Shown here one piece after another: positions 46,223-56,015 of a stretch of DNA of 64,000 nucleotides; positions within the stretch are counted from its first letter, which is position 1, and every line of letters begins with the position of its first letter. Both the position numbers and the translations under genes were made by a program. The notes under the pieces were generated by a model, which saw only the letters and a program-made list of their open reading frames with translations, did no database searches and had not been told where the DNA came from. The stretch comes from Listeria aquatica FSL S10-1188 (GTDB lineage: Bacteria; Bacillota; Bacilli; Lactobacillales; Listeriaceae). The DNA is taken from assembly GCF_000525795.1 (NCBI RefSeq), contig NZ_AOCG01000001.1, positions 89,288-153,287 on the forward strand, in the 5' to 3' direction.

Positions 46223-47074
46223 TTAATTTTCCGTTGTATTCTTTTTGTTAAAGCTTTGCGTCAAGCGGTCGAGGATGATCGCGACGATAACAATTGCAAT
46301 TCCGGCTACGAAACCGCCACCAGCATCATTACGTCCTACAGCGAAGTAAACACGCGTTCCTAGACCCATTGCACCGATCATCGAAGCAATAACGACCATC
46401 GATAGAGCAAGCATGATACTTTGGTTAATTCCAGCCATCATGGTCGACTTCGCCATCGGAAGCTCTACTTTAATCAATTTTTGCCAACCAGTTGAACCGA
46501 ACGAATCCGCTGCTTCGACGAGTTCAGTCGAAACTTGACGAATACCGAGGTTCGTCATCCGCACAGTTGGCGGCATTGCGAAAATAACAGAAGCGACAAC
46601 CCCTGGAACCATTCCAATTCCAAAGAAGGCAACTGCCGGAATCAAGTAAACGAAAGCCGGCATCGTTTGCATGAAGTCAAGGATAGGTTTAAAGATGGCC
46701 TCTACAACATTGCTTTTGGACATCCAAATCCCAAGTGGTACCCCGATAACAAGTGCAATTAAACTACTTGTTAAAACGAGAGTAAGCGTTTGGGTCATAT
46801 CGCGCCAAAAGTCGAGGTTCCAGATGAGCAGGAGCCCAACTAATTCGAAAATAAGTAAACCCCATTTTTGTTTCTTGCGATTAATCCAAAAAGTAAGAGC
46901 GAGGATTAAAAGAATAAATAGCCATGGTGGCAAGAGGTCGAACACCCACTGAAAGGCATCTACAACTCCACCGATAATATTTGTAATTACATTAAAGAAA
47001 CCTTCAAATTTTGTTAAGCTATCGACGAGCTTATCAATCCAATCCGCAAGCGGAAGACTTGGAATATTAGGCAT
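46223..47074 (-). CDS. gbuB: glycine betaine ABC transporter permease GbuB
   Basis: 283-residue permease of the OpuAB/ProW type with about seven membrane helices. The EAA-loop contact site for the ATPase is QVSTELVEAADSFGSTGWQKLIKVELP (about 182-208). The N-terminal segment (DWIDKLVDSLTKFEGFFNVI) is the usual leading amphipathic region. It overlaps gbuA by 8 bases and precedes gbuC, so the three are one operon. Confidence 0.95.
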   Translation of the reverse strand: MPNIPSLPLADWIDKLVDSLTKFEGFFNVITNIIGGVVDAFQWVFDLLPPWLFILLILALTFWINRKKQKWGLLIFELVGLLLIWNLDFWRDMTQTLTLVLTSSLIALVIGVPLGIWMSKSNVVEAIFKPILDFMQTMPAFVYLIPAVAFFGIGMVPGVVASVIFAMPPTVRMTNLGIRQVSTELVEAADSFGSTGWQKLIKVELPMAKSTMMAGINQSIMLALSMVVIASMIGAMGLGTRVYFAVGRNDAGGGFVAGIAIVIVAIILDRLTQSFNKKNTTEN

Positions 47075-48260
47075 CTTGGTTCACCTCATTTCCCGAAAGT
47101 GCCGCGAGAACAGAGCCACGAACGATAATTCCACGAAGCTTACCATCCTCAGTGACAGCTATTGGAATCGAAGTCGTTGAAACCTGATCCATAAGTTCAA
47201 CAAGTGGTGTATCCGGGCTTGTTGTTGGCACATCCGTTTTAATCACAGAATCCAGTGATTTCACTTGTTCTTTAACGAGTCTAGATACATCTGATGCGTG
47301 GGCAATCCCGACAAGTTCCCGTCCTTTTTTCACGACGAAAATACTGGAAGTCCCCGCTTCACGCATCCGCTGTAAAGCAACACGTGGGCCATCTTTTTCA
47401 AAGTTGATGATTTCTGGACGAATCATCACGTTACTTGCTGTATAAACTTTCGAGCGATCCACATCTTCAATGAATTTTTCCACGTATTCATTAGCTGGGT
47501 GCGCTAGAATGTCTTCCGGTGTCCCTGTTTGAACGACAGAGCCATCGCGCATGATCATGATGTGATCTCCAATTCGAAGGGCTTCATCTAGGTCATGGGT
47601 AATGAAAATAATCGTTTTTTGCATTTTGTCTTGCAAATCAAGCAATTGATCTTGCATATCTTTTCGGTTTAATGGGTCAAGCGCAGAAAAGGCTTCATCC
47701 ATTAATAGAATGTCTGGATTATTAGCAAGTGCACGGGCAAGCCCAACACGTTGCTGCATTCCTCCAGAAAGTTGTGAAGGATATTGTTCCCCGTAACCTG
47801 AAAGTCCAACTAAATCAAGGGCATCTGAGGCTTTCTTTTCTCGTTCTGTTTTTGGCATTTTTTGTACTTCAAGCCCGTATTCTACGTTGCTTAAAATGGA
47901 GCGGTTTGGAAACAACCCGAAGCTTTGAAAAACCATACTCATGCTTTTTCGACGGACTTCTCGCAATTCTTTCTTATCAAGTTTAGAAAGTTCGCGACCA
48001 TCTAACCAAATTTCACCACTCGTTGGTTCAATTAGCCGGTTTAAAAGCCGTACAAGTGTGGATTTCCCACTTCCAGAAAGCCCCATAATTACGAAAATCT
48101 CGCCTTCTTCGACTGCAAAAGAAGCTTGGTTAACCCCAATGGTTGCGCCTGTTTCTTTTAGAATCTCTGTTTTAGATTTTCCTTGAGACAATAATGAAGA
48201 AGCTTTGGAAATTTTCTTGCCGAAAATTTTTGTCAAATTCTTAACTTCTATTTTACTCAA
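47067..48260 (-). CDS. gbuA: glycine betaine ABC transporter ATPase GbuA with CBS domains
   Basis: 397 residues. ATPase domain: Walker [11 protein letters not shown] (about 59-68), signature [15 protein letters not shown] (about 166-180), Walker [14 protein letters not shown] (about 186-198). Two CBS modules follow (about 280-335 and 340-395); in OpuA they sense ionic strength or bind cyclic di-AMP, linking uptake to osmotic state (family knowledge). The TTG start at 48260 is supported by AAAGGAG 7 bases away. First gene of gbuABC; a TACAAT-type -10 is visible on the minus strand about 75 bases upstream. Confidence 0.95.
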   Translation of the reverse strand: MSKIEVKNLTKIFGKKISKASSLLSQGKSKTEILKETGATIGVNQASFAVEEGEIFVIMGLSGSGKSTLVRLLNRLIEPTSGEIWLDGRELSKLDKKELREVRRKSMSMVFQSFGLFPNRSILSNVEYGLEVQKMPKTEREKKASDALDLVGLSGYGEQYPSQLSGGMQQRVGLARALANNPDILLMDEAFSALDPLNRKDMQDQLLDLQDKMQKTIIFITHDLDEALRIGDHIMIMRDGSVVQTGTPEDILAHPANEYVEKFIEDVDRSKVYTASNVMIRPEIINFEKDGPRVALQRMREAGTSSIFVVKKGRELVGIAHASDVSRLVKEQVKSLDSVIKTDVPTTSPDTPLVELMDQVSTTSIPIAVTEDGKLRGIIVRGSVLAALSGNEVNQDA

Positions 48261-48457
48261 AATGATTCTCCTTTCTCACGTCCCATCGCTTCATTTCAAA
48301 ACTTAAAAATAAAGCGAACATCCTCCATTGTATCGAAGTTTTGGGGATAATTCACCCGATACACTCAAAAATGTAGAATTTATAACTTTTAATTATGGCT
48401 CTCAGCCGCATGAGCTTAAGGGTTACCATAATTTTAAAAAAAATTTTATTTTTTTTC

Positions 48458-48485
48458 TTGTGTAATGCTAGATTTATGCTACAAT
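48458..48485 (+). promoter_or_regulatory. promoter of psuKG
   Basis: TTGTGT (48458-48463), a 16-base spacer and TACAAT (48480-48485). Confidence 0.55.
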
Positions 48486-48517
48486 AAACATAAGTTTAAT
48501 AAATAAACATTTGTTTA
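48485..48517. promoter_or_regulatory. tandem 14-base palindromes at the psuK start site
   Basis: TAAACATAAGTTTA (48485-48498) and TAAACATTTGTTTA (48504-48517) are two copies of TAAAC-N4-GTTTA, 19 bases apart. They begin at the end of the -10 and end 18 bases before the ATG, so a bound protein would block initiation. The likely binder is the winged-helix domain of PsuK itself (inference). Confidence 0.65.
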
Positions 48518-48534
48518 GATGGGAGGGAGGAACA

Positions 48535-49653
48535 ATGAAACAAGATCAGCAAAAAATGAACGAAAATGAAGAGTTGATTTATCGCTCGATTCAGAATGAT
48601 CCTTATATTTCGCAGCAAGATTTAGCGGAGATCGTTGGTTTGTCGCGTCCAGCAGTTGCAAATTTAATTTCTGGTTTGATGCGAAAAGGATGGATTTTAG
48701 GTAAAGGTTACATTTTAAATGAGGAAAATCGCATTATTTGCATCGGCGGAGCCAATGTGGATCGCAAGTTTTACTTGAAGGAAGCGGTACAACTGGGAAC
48801 TTCCAATCCGGTTCGTTCCACACAAGGTGCTGGGGGAGTTGCACGAAATGTGGCAGAAAACCTTGGGCGACTTGGACGAAAAACAGTGCTTATGACTGTT
48901 GCGGGAATGGATGCCGACTGGGAAGCGATTAAGCGAGCTAGCGAGCGGTACATGGATTTGGATTATGTGACCACTTTTCCTGGGATGGCAACGGGTTCTT
49001 ATACGGCAGTTTTGGAAGAAAATGGCAACTTGCATGTGGCACTCGCGGACATGGATGCTTATGATGAATTAACGCCAGATGTCCTTGCGAAAAATGAAGC
49101 GCTATTTGTGAATGCTGGGACAATAGTTGCAGACTTAAATTGTCCTAAAGAAACTATTCGTTATTTGAAAGGGGTATCAAACGAAGCAGGCGTTCCTTTG
49201 ATCCTTGTTCCGGTTTCGTCACCAAAGATGGGGCGCTTGCCCGTGGAATTGGATGGGGTTTCTTGGCTGATTTGTAACCGCGATGAGTCGGAAGCTTACC
49301 TTAAAATGGAGATCGAAACAAACGCAGATTGGAAGCTAGCTGTTCAGAAGTGGCTTGATCTTGGGATTCAAAACGTGGTTGTAACAAATGGAAAAGACGG
49401 GGCGATTGCAGGAAACGCGAAAGAGGGAATTTTGTATGAGCCCGCGATTGTAGTTAGCGATATTCAGGACGTAACAGGAGCTGGGGACGCGTTTTGTTCT
49501 GCTGTGATTCATGCTTGGCTTTCAGGGCGCAGTCTTCGCGACATTGTTCGCGCTGGAAGTATTAATGCAGCTAAAACGCTGATGTCAAACTCAACAGTAC
49601 GAAAAGATTTATCGGCGGCAAAACTAAAACAGGAATTGGAGGAATTAAAATGA
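48535..49653 (+). CDS. psuK: pseudouridine kinase with N-terminal winged helix
   Basis: About 372 residues: a MarR/LexA-like winged helix (about 8-58, [40 protein letters not shown]) fused to a PfkB sugar kinase (about 62-370). The PfkB motifs are [12 protein letters not shown] at the start of the kinase, [18 protein letters not shown] (signature 1) and [13 protein letters not shown] (signature 2, catalytic Asp). It phosphorylates pseudouridine to its 5'-phosphate. psuG overlaps by 4 bases, fixing the pathway. The start at 48535 follows GGGAGGAAC. The HTH makes it a probable autoregulator. Confidence 0.92.
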   Translation: MKQDQQKMNENEELIYRSIQNDPYISQQDLAEIVGLSRPAVANLISGLMRKGWILGKGYILNEENRIICIGGANVDRKFYLKEAVQLGTSNPVRSTQGAGGVARNVAENLGRLGRKTVLMTVAGMDADWEAIKRASERYMDLDYVTTFPGMATGSYTAVLEENGNLHVALADMDAYDELTPDVLAKNEALFVNAGTIVADLNCPKETIRYLKGVSNEAGVPLILVPVSSPKMGRLPVELDGVSWLICNRDESEAYLKMEIETNADWKLAVQKWLDLGIQNVVVTNGKDGAIAGNAKEGILYEPAIVVSDIQDVTGAGDAFCSAVIHAWLSGRSLRDIVRAGSINAAKTLMSNSTVRKDLSAAKLKQELEELK

Positions 49654-50561
49654 AACAATATCTTTCGTTTTCAGAAGAAGTAAAAGAAGCTAAACTTGCA
49701 GGGAAGCCCATTGTAGCCCTCGAATCCACAATTATTTCACACGGAATGCCTTATCCGCAAAATGTGGAAACGGCTCGCATTGTTGAAGACATCATTCGCG
49801 AAAATGGTGCTGTGCCTGCAACAATTGCAATTATTGATGGTAAAATCAAGATTGGGCTTTCGGATGAAGAATTGGAACTTTTTGGAAAAAGCTCAGGGGT
49901 AGCTAAAGTTTCGAGACGGGATATCGGCTATTTAATTGCGACGAAGCAACTTGGAGCGACGACCGTGGCCGCAACGATGATTTGTGCGGAGCTTGCTGAG
50001 ATTCCGATTTTTGTGACGGGCGGAATTGGCGGGGTTCACCGCGGGGCAGAGGCGACAATGGATATTTCGGCTGACCTTGAGGAACTGGCGAAAACAAATG
50101 TGGCTGTAGTTTGTGCGGGAGCAAAATCCATTTTGGATCTCGGACTTACGATGGAATATTTGGAAACCAAAGGAGTTCCTGTGATCGGCTATGAAACGGA
50201 CGTGCTTCCGGCTTTCTATACGCGGACTAGTGATGTTGAGCTAACGATTCGGGCAGATGAACCGGGCGTTATCGCAGAAAGTTTGAAAGCGAAATGGGAT
50301 CTGAAGATTGATGGTGGCGCTGTGATTGCTAATCCAATTCCAGAGGAGCATGCGATGCCAGCAAGTGAGATAAATGCTGTGATCGCAAAAGCGCTCCAAG
50401 AAGCAGATGAAAAAGGTATCCACGGGAAAGATGTCACACCATTCTTGCTTGGCAAAGTGAAAGAGTTGACCGCGGGTAAGAGCTTAGAAGCGAATATTGA
50501 GCTAGTCAAACATAATGCGCGCGTGGGCACAGCGATTGCGAAAGCCTACCAAAATCTATAA
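49650..50561 (+). CDS. psuG: pseudouridine-5'-phosphate glycosidase PsuG
   Basis: 303 residues, the family length. It splits pseudouridine 5'-phosphate into uracil and ribose 5-phosphate through a Lys-linked intermediate. Conserved blocks are [18 protein letters not shown] (about 22-39), [20 protein letters not shown] (about 119-138), and [21 protein letters not shown] (about 151-171) with the catalytic Lys. Translationally coupled to psuK by an ATGA overlap; a terminator follows. Together they salvage pseudouridine from RNA turnover or the environment. Confidence 0.95.
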   Translation: MKQYLSFSEEVKEAKLAGKPIVALESTIISHGMPYPQNVETARIVEDIIRENGAVPATIAIIDGKIKIGLSDEELELFGKSSGVAKVSRRDIGYLIATKQLGATTVAATMICAELAEIPIFVTGGIGGVHRGAEATMDISADLEELAKTNVAVVCAGAKSILDLGLTMEYLETKGVPVIGYETDVLPAFYTRTSDVELTIRADEPGVIAESLKAKWDLKIDGGAVIANPIPEEHAMPASEINAVIAKALQEADEKGIHGKDVTPFLLGKVKELTAGKSLEANIELVKHNARVGTAIAKAYQNL

Positions 50562-50565
50562 AAAG

Positions 50566-50606
50566 GACGCTGTGGCTTCGAAATTGAAGTCATGGCGTTT
50601 TTTTGA
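50566..50606 (+). terminator. terminator of psuKG
   Basis: ACGCTGTGGCTTC pairs with GAAGTCATGGCGT through several G-T pairs around AAATT, then T7. Confidence 0.8.
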
Positions 50607-50641
50607 TAGAGTAAAAAAGAAGAAGAAAAGGGGGGCGTCTT

Positions 50642-51084
50642 GTGAAAATGGTGAGTGCGTGTCTAGCGGGAATTCCTTGCAGATATGACGGAAATCACAA
50701 AGAAAATCGCGTTTTAAAGGAAATGGTGATTAAAGGGGAGGCGTTAGCGCTTTGCCCGGAAGTGATCGGTGGACTTACGACGCCGCGAAACCCTGCGGAA
50801 ATTGTAGGTGGCGACGGCTTTGATGTGTGGAACGGGACGGCAAAAGTGATGGACGACCATGGGCAGGACGTGACGGAAGCTTATAAAGCAGGAGCAAAAC
50901 GAGCTTTTGCGAGGCTAGAAACTTTGGGGATAACAACGGTCATTTTGAAGGAGAAGAGCCTTCATGCGGGGCTTGCCAAATTTACGACGGTTCGTTCGGC
51001 GGAAAAACAAAAGCTGGGATGGGCGTTACGGCGGCATATATGAAACTGAAAGGGTTAGAAGTTTTATCCGATCAGCAAATTTGA
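50642..51084 (+). CDS. DUF523 family protein (one frame shift as sequenced)
   Basis: 147 residues when one C is added at CC (50959-50960): ILKEKSPSCGASQIYDGSFGGKTKAGMGVTAAYMK. DUF523 proteins have conserved cysteines: SACLAGIPCRYDG at the N-terminus, LCPEVIGGLTTPR, and SPSCG, all present, which suggests metal or iron-sulfur binding. Relatives have been linked to 2-thiouracil desulfuration (TudS), so a role in modified pyrimidine salvage next to psuKG is plausible (inference). GTG at 50642 is preferred (GGGGGG 5 bases upstream); ATG at 50648 is the alternative. Confidence 0.82.
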
Positions 51085-51095
51085 ATAGGAACTTA

Positions 51096-51133
51096 AAAAC
51101 AAGGTCTTGCGCGTGGCGCAAGACCTTGTTTTA
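51096..51133. terminator. terminator after DUF523 gene
   Basis: AAAACAAGGTCTTGCGC pairs with GCGCAAGACCTTGTTTT over a 3-4 base loop. Confidence 0.93.
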
Positions 51134-51284
51134 GTGTTCGGCCTCCCTTAGTCGGGATTAAAACGATGTGTTCATAAAATTCAAGCGCGGCTCGTTCAGC
51201 TTCTGTATAAAAGCTGCATTCGCGCCAAGCGCTAACGCAATAAAGTCGTTGTTTGCTATCCCCTGCGTTTCTTGCCTTCTGAAA
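51130..51284 (-). pseudogene. fragment of a carboxymuconolactone decarboxylase/AhpD-like gene
   Basis: On the minus strand, after a stop, the frame reads FQKARNAGDSKQRLYCVSAW, then RECSFYTEAERAALEFYEHI, then VLIPTK. This matches the middle of CMD family proteins (typically ...D-x-R-x-A-G-E-x-x-Q-R-L-Y-x-L-x-A-W-R-E-x-x-F-Y-T-E-x-E-R-A-A-L...). The N-terminal CxxC part is gone and the frame runs into the DUF523 terminator. No start or ribosome site. Remnant. Confidence 0.65.
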
Positions 51285-51400
51285 TTATTTTCAAGGTGCT
51301 CTGAAATACTGAAAACACTTCAAATATAACGCTTTCATATTCCAATTTCACTTGCGCGTTGCTATACTTATTTTGTACTAAAAAAGGAGGGAGAAAGGTT

Positions 51401-52924
51401 ATGAAAAATATTGTTGCTGTTACGGCGTGTGCAGCAGGGATAGCGCATACATATATGGCCGCGGAATCGCTTGAAAAAACGGCTAAGGAACTTGGGTACA
51501 ACATAAAGGTAGAAACGAATGGTGCGATTGGCGCGGAAAATGAACTAGCGTCAGAAGAGATTGAACAAGCGGATCTCGTAATTATTGCTGCGGATATTCG
51601 TGTGGATATGGTTCGTTTTACGGGGAAGAAGCTTTATCAAACGAATTCGATTGCTGCGATTGAAGATGCGGCAGGATTAATTGAAACGGCTATTCAAAAA
51701 GGCGAAATATTCGGGGAAAAAGGGACTAAAGTTGGTAAAGTTCAAATCGGGAATGATAAAGGGAAAACGAATTTCTTTACGCATATTATGAGCGGGATTT
51801 CGTATATGGTTCCGATGGTCATTGCGGCCGGTTTAATTTTGACGATCGCTAATTTGTATGCGTTTCAACGTGATGATATGGGGCGGATTGTCGAATGGGG
51901 CTTTGATACGAAAACAACGATGGGGCTACTCATGTCACACTTGTTCCAAGTTGGGCAGGTAGGATTCAAATTGATGATTCCACTTTTTGCGGGCTTCGTT
52001 GCTAAATCCATTGCGGATAAGCCTGCTATCGCTCCTGCAATGATTGGAGCTTATATCGCAAATGATCCTGAACTGCTTGGGACGAAGGCGGGCGGCGGGT
52101 TTATTGCTGCCATTATTGTCGCTTTTATTGTGGGCTACATGGTGAAGTTGCTTAAGAAAATCAAATGGCCGAAAATTGTACAACCGATTGTGCCGATCAT
52201 GATTATTCCGTTTATCGCCACGTTGATTATTTCGTTGATCGTCTTCTATGTGATCGGGGAACCGATTGCTTTTGGAATGGACAAGATGTACGCAGGTCTT
52301 ACTTGGCTAAACGATAATTATAGCAGCGCACCACTTTTGATTGGCATGATTTGTGGAGCAATGATTGGCTTTGACCTTGGTGGTCCTGTGAATAAAACTG
52401 CACTTGTATTTGCAACAGCGATTTTCACGGATACGCTTGCGAAATATGGGGTCAATGATGCTAACTTTGTTCCGCAAACGGCAGTTCAAGCAGCGATTTC
52501 AGTTGCGCCACTTGGGGTTTGGGTGGCGACGCGCTTCTTTAAAAATAAATTTTCGAAAGATGAAAAAGTTGCCGCAAGTGCGGCGCTTGGGATGGGACTT
52601 GTTGGCGTTACGGAAGGAGCCATTCCATTTGTAGCGGCGGATCCGGTGCGGATGATTATTGCCAATGTGACAGGTTCAGCGGTTGCTGGAGGGCTTGCAG
52701 CGGCTTCTGGGGCGCGCTTCTTTGGTGGAATTGGTTCTCCGCTTGGGACGTTTATCGGGTACATTGATCATCAGCCGATCCCGTTTTTATCTTGGATTCT
52801 TTGTATAACGGCTGGGATTGCGGTCACGGCGCTGATTATTGGTTTCTCAAGGAAGCCGGTTCCGGTTGCACCGCCAAATGAGGAAGAGATTAGGAGTGAA
52901 GGAAATGAACAACCAAATTTTTAA
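51401..52924 (+). CDS. PTS fructose-family EIIBC component (MngA-like)
   Basis: 507 residues. EIIB domain (1-100) with the phosphorylated Cys in VTACAAGIAHTYMAAE (Cys at 9; the usual Pro of CPTGIAHT is Ala). EIIC (about 125-490) has around nine membrane segments, the family block GFDLGGPVNKTA (about 325-336) and TEGAIPF (about 405-411). The downstream EIIA and alpha-mannosidase suggest import of a mannosyl substrate such as mannosyl-glycerate (inference). AAAGGAGG precedes the ATG at 51401. A partial cre (51324-51337) and a -10 TATACT (51363-51368) lie upstream. Confidence 0.92.
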   Translation: MKNIVAVTACAAGIAHTYMAAESLEKTAKELGYNIKVETNGAIGAENELASEEIEQADLVIIAADIRVDMVRFTGKKLYQTNSIAAIEDAAGLIETAIQKGEIFGEKGTKVGKVQIGNDKGKTNFFTHIMSGISYMVPMVIAAGLILTIANLYAFQRDDMGRIVEWGFDTKTTMGLLMSHLFQVGQVGFKLMIPLFAGFVAKSIADKPAIAPAMIGAYIANDPELLGTKAGGGFIAAIIVAFIVGYMVKLLKKIKWPKIVQPIVPIMIIPFIATLIISLIVFYVIGEPIAFGMDKMYAGLTWLNDNYSSAPLLIGMICGAMIGFDLGGPVNKTALVFATAIFTDTLAKYGVNDANFVPQTAVQAAISVAPLGVWVATRFFKNKFSKDEKVAASAALGMGLVGVTEGAIPFVAADPVRMIIANVTGSAVAGGLAAASGARFFGGIGSPLGTFIGYIDHQPIPFLSWILCITAGIAVTALIIGFSRKPVPVAPPNEEEIRSEGNEQPNF

Positions 52925-53369
52925 TGAAGCCAATATTGTTTTTGATGAAACGGCAACAACGCAAACGGAAGCGTTTGAAACGATTGCTAGGGTGGCCAAT
53001 CAAAATGGTTACGTGAAGTCCGCCAAGGATTTTGTTGAAGCTTTAAAATTAAGAGAACAAGAATCAACAACGGGATTTAAGGATGGGATTGCAATTCCAC
53101 ACGGGAAAAGTGAAACGGTTGTGAGGCCGGGACTCATACTCGTGAAATATAAGTCTGCAATTGAATGGCAAGCGCTCGATCAAAAGCCAGTTCAAGTTGC
53201 GCTCGCCCTGACGATTCCAGTAGAAGGAGCAAGTGAGCACTTGAAGATTTTGAGTTTGATTGCGCGGAAGCTGATTGATGACGGTTTTCGTGAGACGTTG
53301 ATTACGGCGGAGAACCCGGCGGAGAACCCGGCGGAGCTTGTGCGCTTGATGGATGAAATTGAAGTTTAA
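52905..53369 (+). CDS. PTS fructose-family EIIA component
   Basis: 154-residue EIIA of the PTS_EIIA_2 fold. The phospho-His is in GIAIPHGKSETV (about 61-72), preceded by LREQESTTGFKDG. It receives phosphate from HPr and passes it to the EIIB encoded just upstream, which it overlaps by 20 bases. AGGAGTGAAGGA precedes the ATG. A nearly exact 12-base tandem repeat (GCGGAGAACCCG, about 53308-53334) encodes AENPAENPAE near the C-terminus; the duplication lengthens a surface loop. Confidence 0.92.
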   Translation: MNNQIFNEANIVFDETATTQTEAFETIARVANQNGYVKSAKDFVEALKLREQESTTGFKDGIAIPHGKSETVVRPGLILVKYKSAIEWQALDQKPVQVALALTIPVEGASEHLKILSLIARKLIDDGFRETLITAENPAENPAELVRLMDEIEV

Positions 53370-53381
53370 GAGGTGATGGAG

Positions 53382-55997
53382 ATGGCGAAAAAGGTGCACG
53401 TGATTGCCCACACGCATTGGGATTTTGAATGGTATTTTACGGTGAATGAGTCTTCGGTTCAGTTTGTTTATCATATGGATGAGGTGCTTCGTGCACTTGA
53501 GGAGGGCGTGCTCCAGTATTATTTGCTGGACGGACAGATGAGCATTGTCGATGATTACTTGCGTTTTTGTCCGGAAAATCGGGAGCGGATTCACGCGCTT
53601 GTTCGGGCAAGAAAGCTGTTTATTGGACCGTGGTACACGCAAACGGATGAACTCGTGATCAGTGGCGAGTCGATTGTGCGGAATTTACAAATTGGGATGG
53701 CTCGTGCGAAACAACTGGGTGGTGCGATGAAAATTGGGTATTTGCCAGATTCGTTTGGTCAAGGAAAGGATATGCCGAAGATTTACCGCGGAATGGGGAT
53801 CAGTGATACGGTCTTCTGGCGTGGTGTGCCAAATGAAAAAGTGCAGTCACGCGATTTTATTTGGATGAGTGAGGATGGCTCAGAAGTGGTGGCTGCCAAT
53901 ATTAAAAATGGCTATTTTGTCGGGGTGGATTTAATTGAAAAAGAAAACCCGGAAGAGCTTATCACACGTGTTTCGGAGGGAGCTGAAACGGGGCAGGTGC
54001 TACTCCCAGTCGGTGGGGACCAGCGTTTCGTTGATTTCAATCTTAAGGAACGGATTGCTGCTTATAATGCGAAACTTTCTGGGGTAGAGCTTTTGGAAAG
54101 CACTTATGAAGATTATTTGAAAGCTATTCAAGGCGAGGTGCTGCCAAGAGTTTCAGGAGAGTTCATTTCAAGTTCTGTTTCGAAAATTCATCGCTCGATT
54201 TATTCGTCACGCTACGACCAAAAATATATGAACGATAAGCTAGAGCGCCGACTTATTTATCAATTGGAACCGCTCATGCTCATGGCAGATTCGCTCGGGA
54301 TTCCTTATAAAAAAGAATTGCTGGAAGAAATTTGGAAGCTTGTTCTCCGCAACCATGCGCACGATAGTGCTGGGGGATGTAATAGTGATGCCACCAACCA
54401 AATCATCAATGAGCGCTTTAAAGAAGCAGATGAACTTTCCTACTCCGCTGTCGATTATTTAACAAGAAAAATCGCCGAGTCCCGCAAAAATACGAAGCCC
54501 AATGACCTTGTTTTTTACAATACCTTGCCTTATAGCGTCCGAAAAACCGTTCGTTTCGAAGTTTCTGTGACATCGCCTAGCATTCGACTATGGCAAGAAG
54601 GAAGGGAACAGGCTTGTCAGATTTTGAACTCAGAAAAACGCTACCGCGGCGAAATTAAGCGCGATGAGTCGTTGTATGACCCTGAAAAATATTACTATCT
54701 GCATACAGTTTCGGCCGAGGTGGAAATCCCAGGGCTTAGCTTTACGACTTATGAAATTGAAGAAGTGGCTGAGGAGGTAGAAACTGGGCAGACGGCCGGA
54801 AATAGCATCGAAAACGAGCGCTATCGCTTCACGCTTCAAAGCGGCCAAGCAACGCTCGTAGATAAAGCTTCGGGAAACGAATATGTCGATTTTCTTTGGC
54901 TAGAAGATGGCGGCGACGAAGGTGATACCTATGATTATTCGCCTGCTTATCACGATGACATCTGTCGCCTGGATTTTGCGGATGCAAAAGTGAGCATCCA
55001 GACGGGCGAATTAGAAAGCCGCTTACTTGTATCCGGAAACTTTGCCGTTGCGCGCGATTTAGCGGACCGCAAAGCAGGAAAGCGAAGCGCGCATATTCCT
55101 TACCAAATGGAAGTGCGGCTTGCGAGAGAGACTGAACGAATCGAATTTAATTTAAAAATGGATAACCAGGCGCAGGATCACAGAATGCGGCTGATCGTCC
55201 AAACGGATATCCAAGCGAAGCACTCGTATACGGATACGCCATTTGGAACCATCAGCCGACCGGTGATTGATCCGCATCTACATGACTGGAAAGAGCTAAA
55301 TTGGCGCGAGGAACCGACGGCGATTTTCCCGATGCTGCATTATCTGAATGTGCATAATAACAAAAGTAGCTGGACAATTTTAGTTAAAGGAATGAAAGAG
55401 TATCAAATTGTGGGCGAAACGTTCAATCAAATGGCAGTGACACTTTTCAGAAGCGTAGGTTACCTTGGTCGTCCTGACTTAATTCGCCGTCCGGGAGATG
55501 CATCGGGCAATCAGTATCGTTACGTAGAAACGCCGGATAGTCAACTTGAAAAAGAGTTGCACTTCAAATTTGCACTCGTACTTGACCCAGCCTATGACCC
55601 GGCGAAGTTCATGCGCGACTATCAGCATTACGCCGTGAGTCAACCTTATTACCAAATTCAAAACTTGAATGCCTTTACGACCGCGCTCAAATATTTTGTC
55701 TCGAACCCGCTTCCAGAAAAAATCACCGAGCCGCCGTTAAATTGGCAACTTAAACCTGAAAAACTGGTGTTCAGTTCGTTTTCTCGAGCTAATGACGGCG
55801 GGATCGCGATTCGCTTCTATAATCCAAGTACGACTGAAGAAGTGCCAGAAGAAAAAATTCAATTACCAAGAAAAATGGATGTGGCATTCACTAGTTTAAA
55901 CGGCGAAGCGCTTACCGAGAAAGTCTTTACAGAAGAAGTTTCGCTTGGACACTTTAAACCAGGAGAAATCAAAACCATTGTGGTTTATCCTAACTAA
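53382..55997 (+). CDS. alpha-mannosidase, glycoside hydrolase family 38 (MngB-like)
   Basis: 871 residues. The GH38 catalytic domain comes first: VHVIAHTHWDFEWYFTV (HxHWD metal motif, about 5-21), the nucleophile Asp in GYLPDSFGQGKDMPKI, NHAHDSAGGCNSDATNQ with further metal ligands, then the middle three-helix bundle and the C-terminal beta domains. Bacterial MngB hydrolyses 2-O-(6-phospho-mannosyl)-glycerate delivered by MngA. The cytoplasmic location (no signal peptide) and PTS neighbours agree with a phosphorylated substrate. ATG 53382 is used; upstream GTG and ATG at 53373/53376 lie in the ribosome site. Confidence 0.93.
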   Translation: MAKKVHVIAHTHWDFEWYFTVNESSVQFVYHMDEVLRALEEGVLQYYLLDGQMSIVDDYLRFCPENRERIHALVRARKLFIGPWYTQTDELVISGESIVRNLQIGMARAKQLGGAMKIGYLPDSFGQGKDMPKIYRGMGISDTVFWRGVPNEKVQSRDFIWMSEDGSEVVAANIKNGYFVGVDLIEKENPEELITRVSEGAETGQVLLPVGGDQRFVDFNLKERIAAYNAKLSGVELLESTYEDYLKAIQGEVLPRVSGEFISSSVSKIHRSIYSSRYDQKYMNDKLERRLIYQLEPLMLMADSLGIPYKKELLEEIWKLVLRNHAHDSAGGCNSDATNQIINERFKEADELSYSAVDYLTRKIAESRKNTKPNDLVFYNTLPYSVRKTVRFEVSVTSPSIRLWQEGREQACQILNSEKRYRGEIKRDESLYDPEKYYYLHTVSAEVEIPGLSFTTYEIEEVAEEVETGQTAGNSIENERYRFTLQSGQATLVDKASGNEYVDFLWLEDGGDEGDTYDYSPAYHDDICRLDFADAKVSIQTGELESRLLVSGNFAVARDLADRKAGKRSAHIPYQMEVRLARETERIEFNLKMDNQAQDHRMRLIVQTDIQAKHSYTDTPFGTISRPVIDPHLHDWKELNWREEPTAIFPMLHYLNVHNNKSSWTILVKGMKEYQIVGETFNQMAVTLFRSVGYLGRPDLIRRPGDASGNQYRYVETPDSQLEKELHFKFALVLDPAYDPAKFMRDYQHYAVSQPYYQIQNLNAFTTALKYFVSNPLPEKITEPPLNWQLKPEKLVFSSFSRANDGGIAIRFYNPSTTEEVPEEKIQLPRKMDVAFTSLNGEALTEKVFTEEVSLGHFKPGEIKTIVVYPN

Positions 55998-56015
55998 GAA
56001 AGTGAGGAGAAAGCT

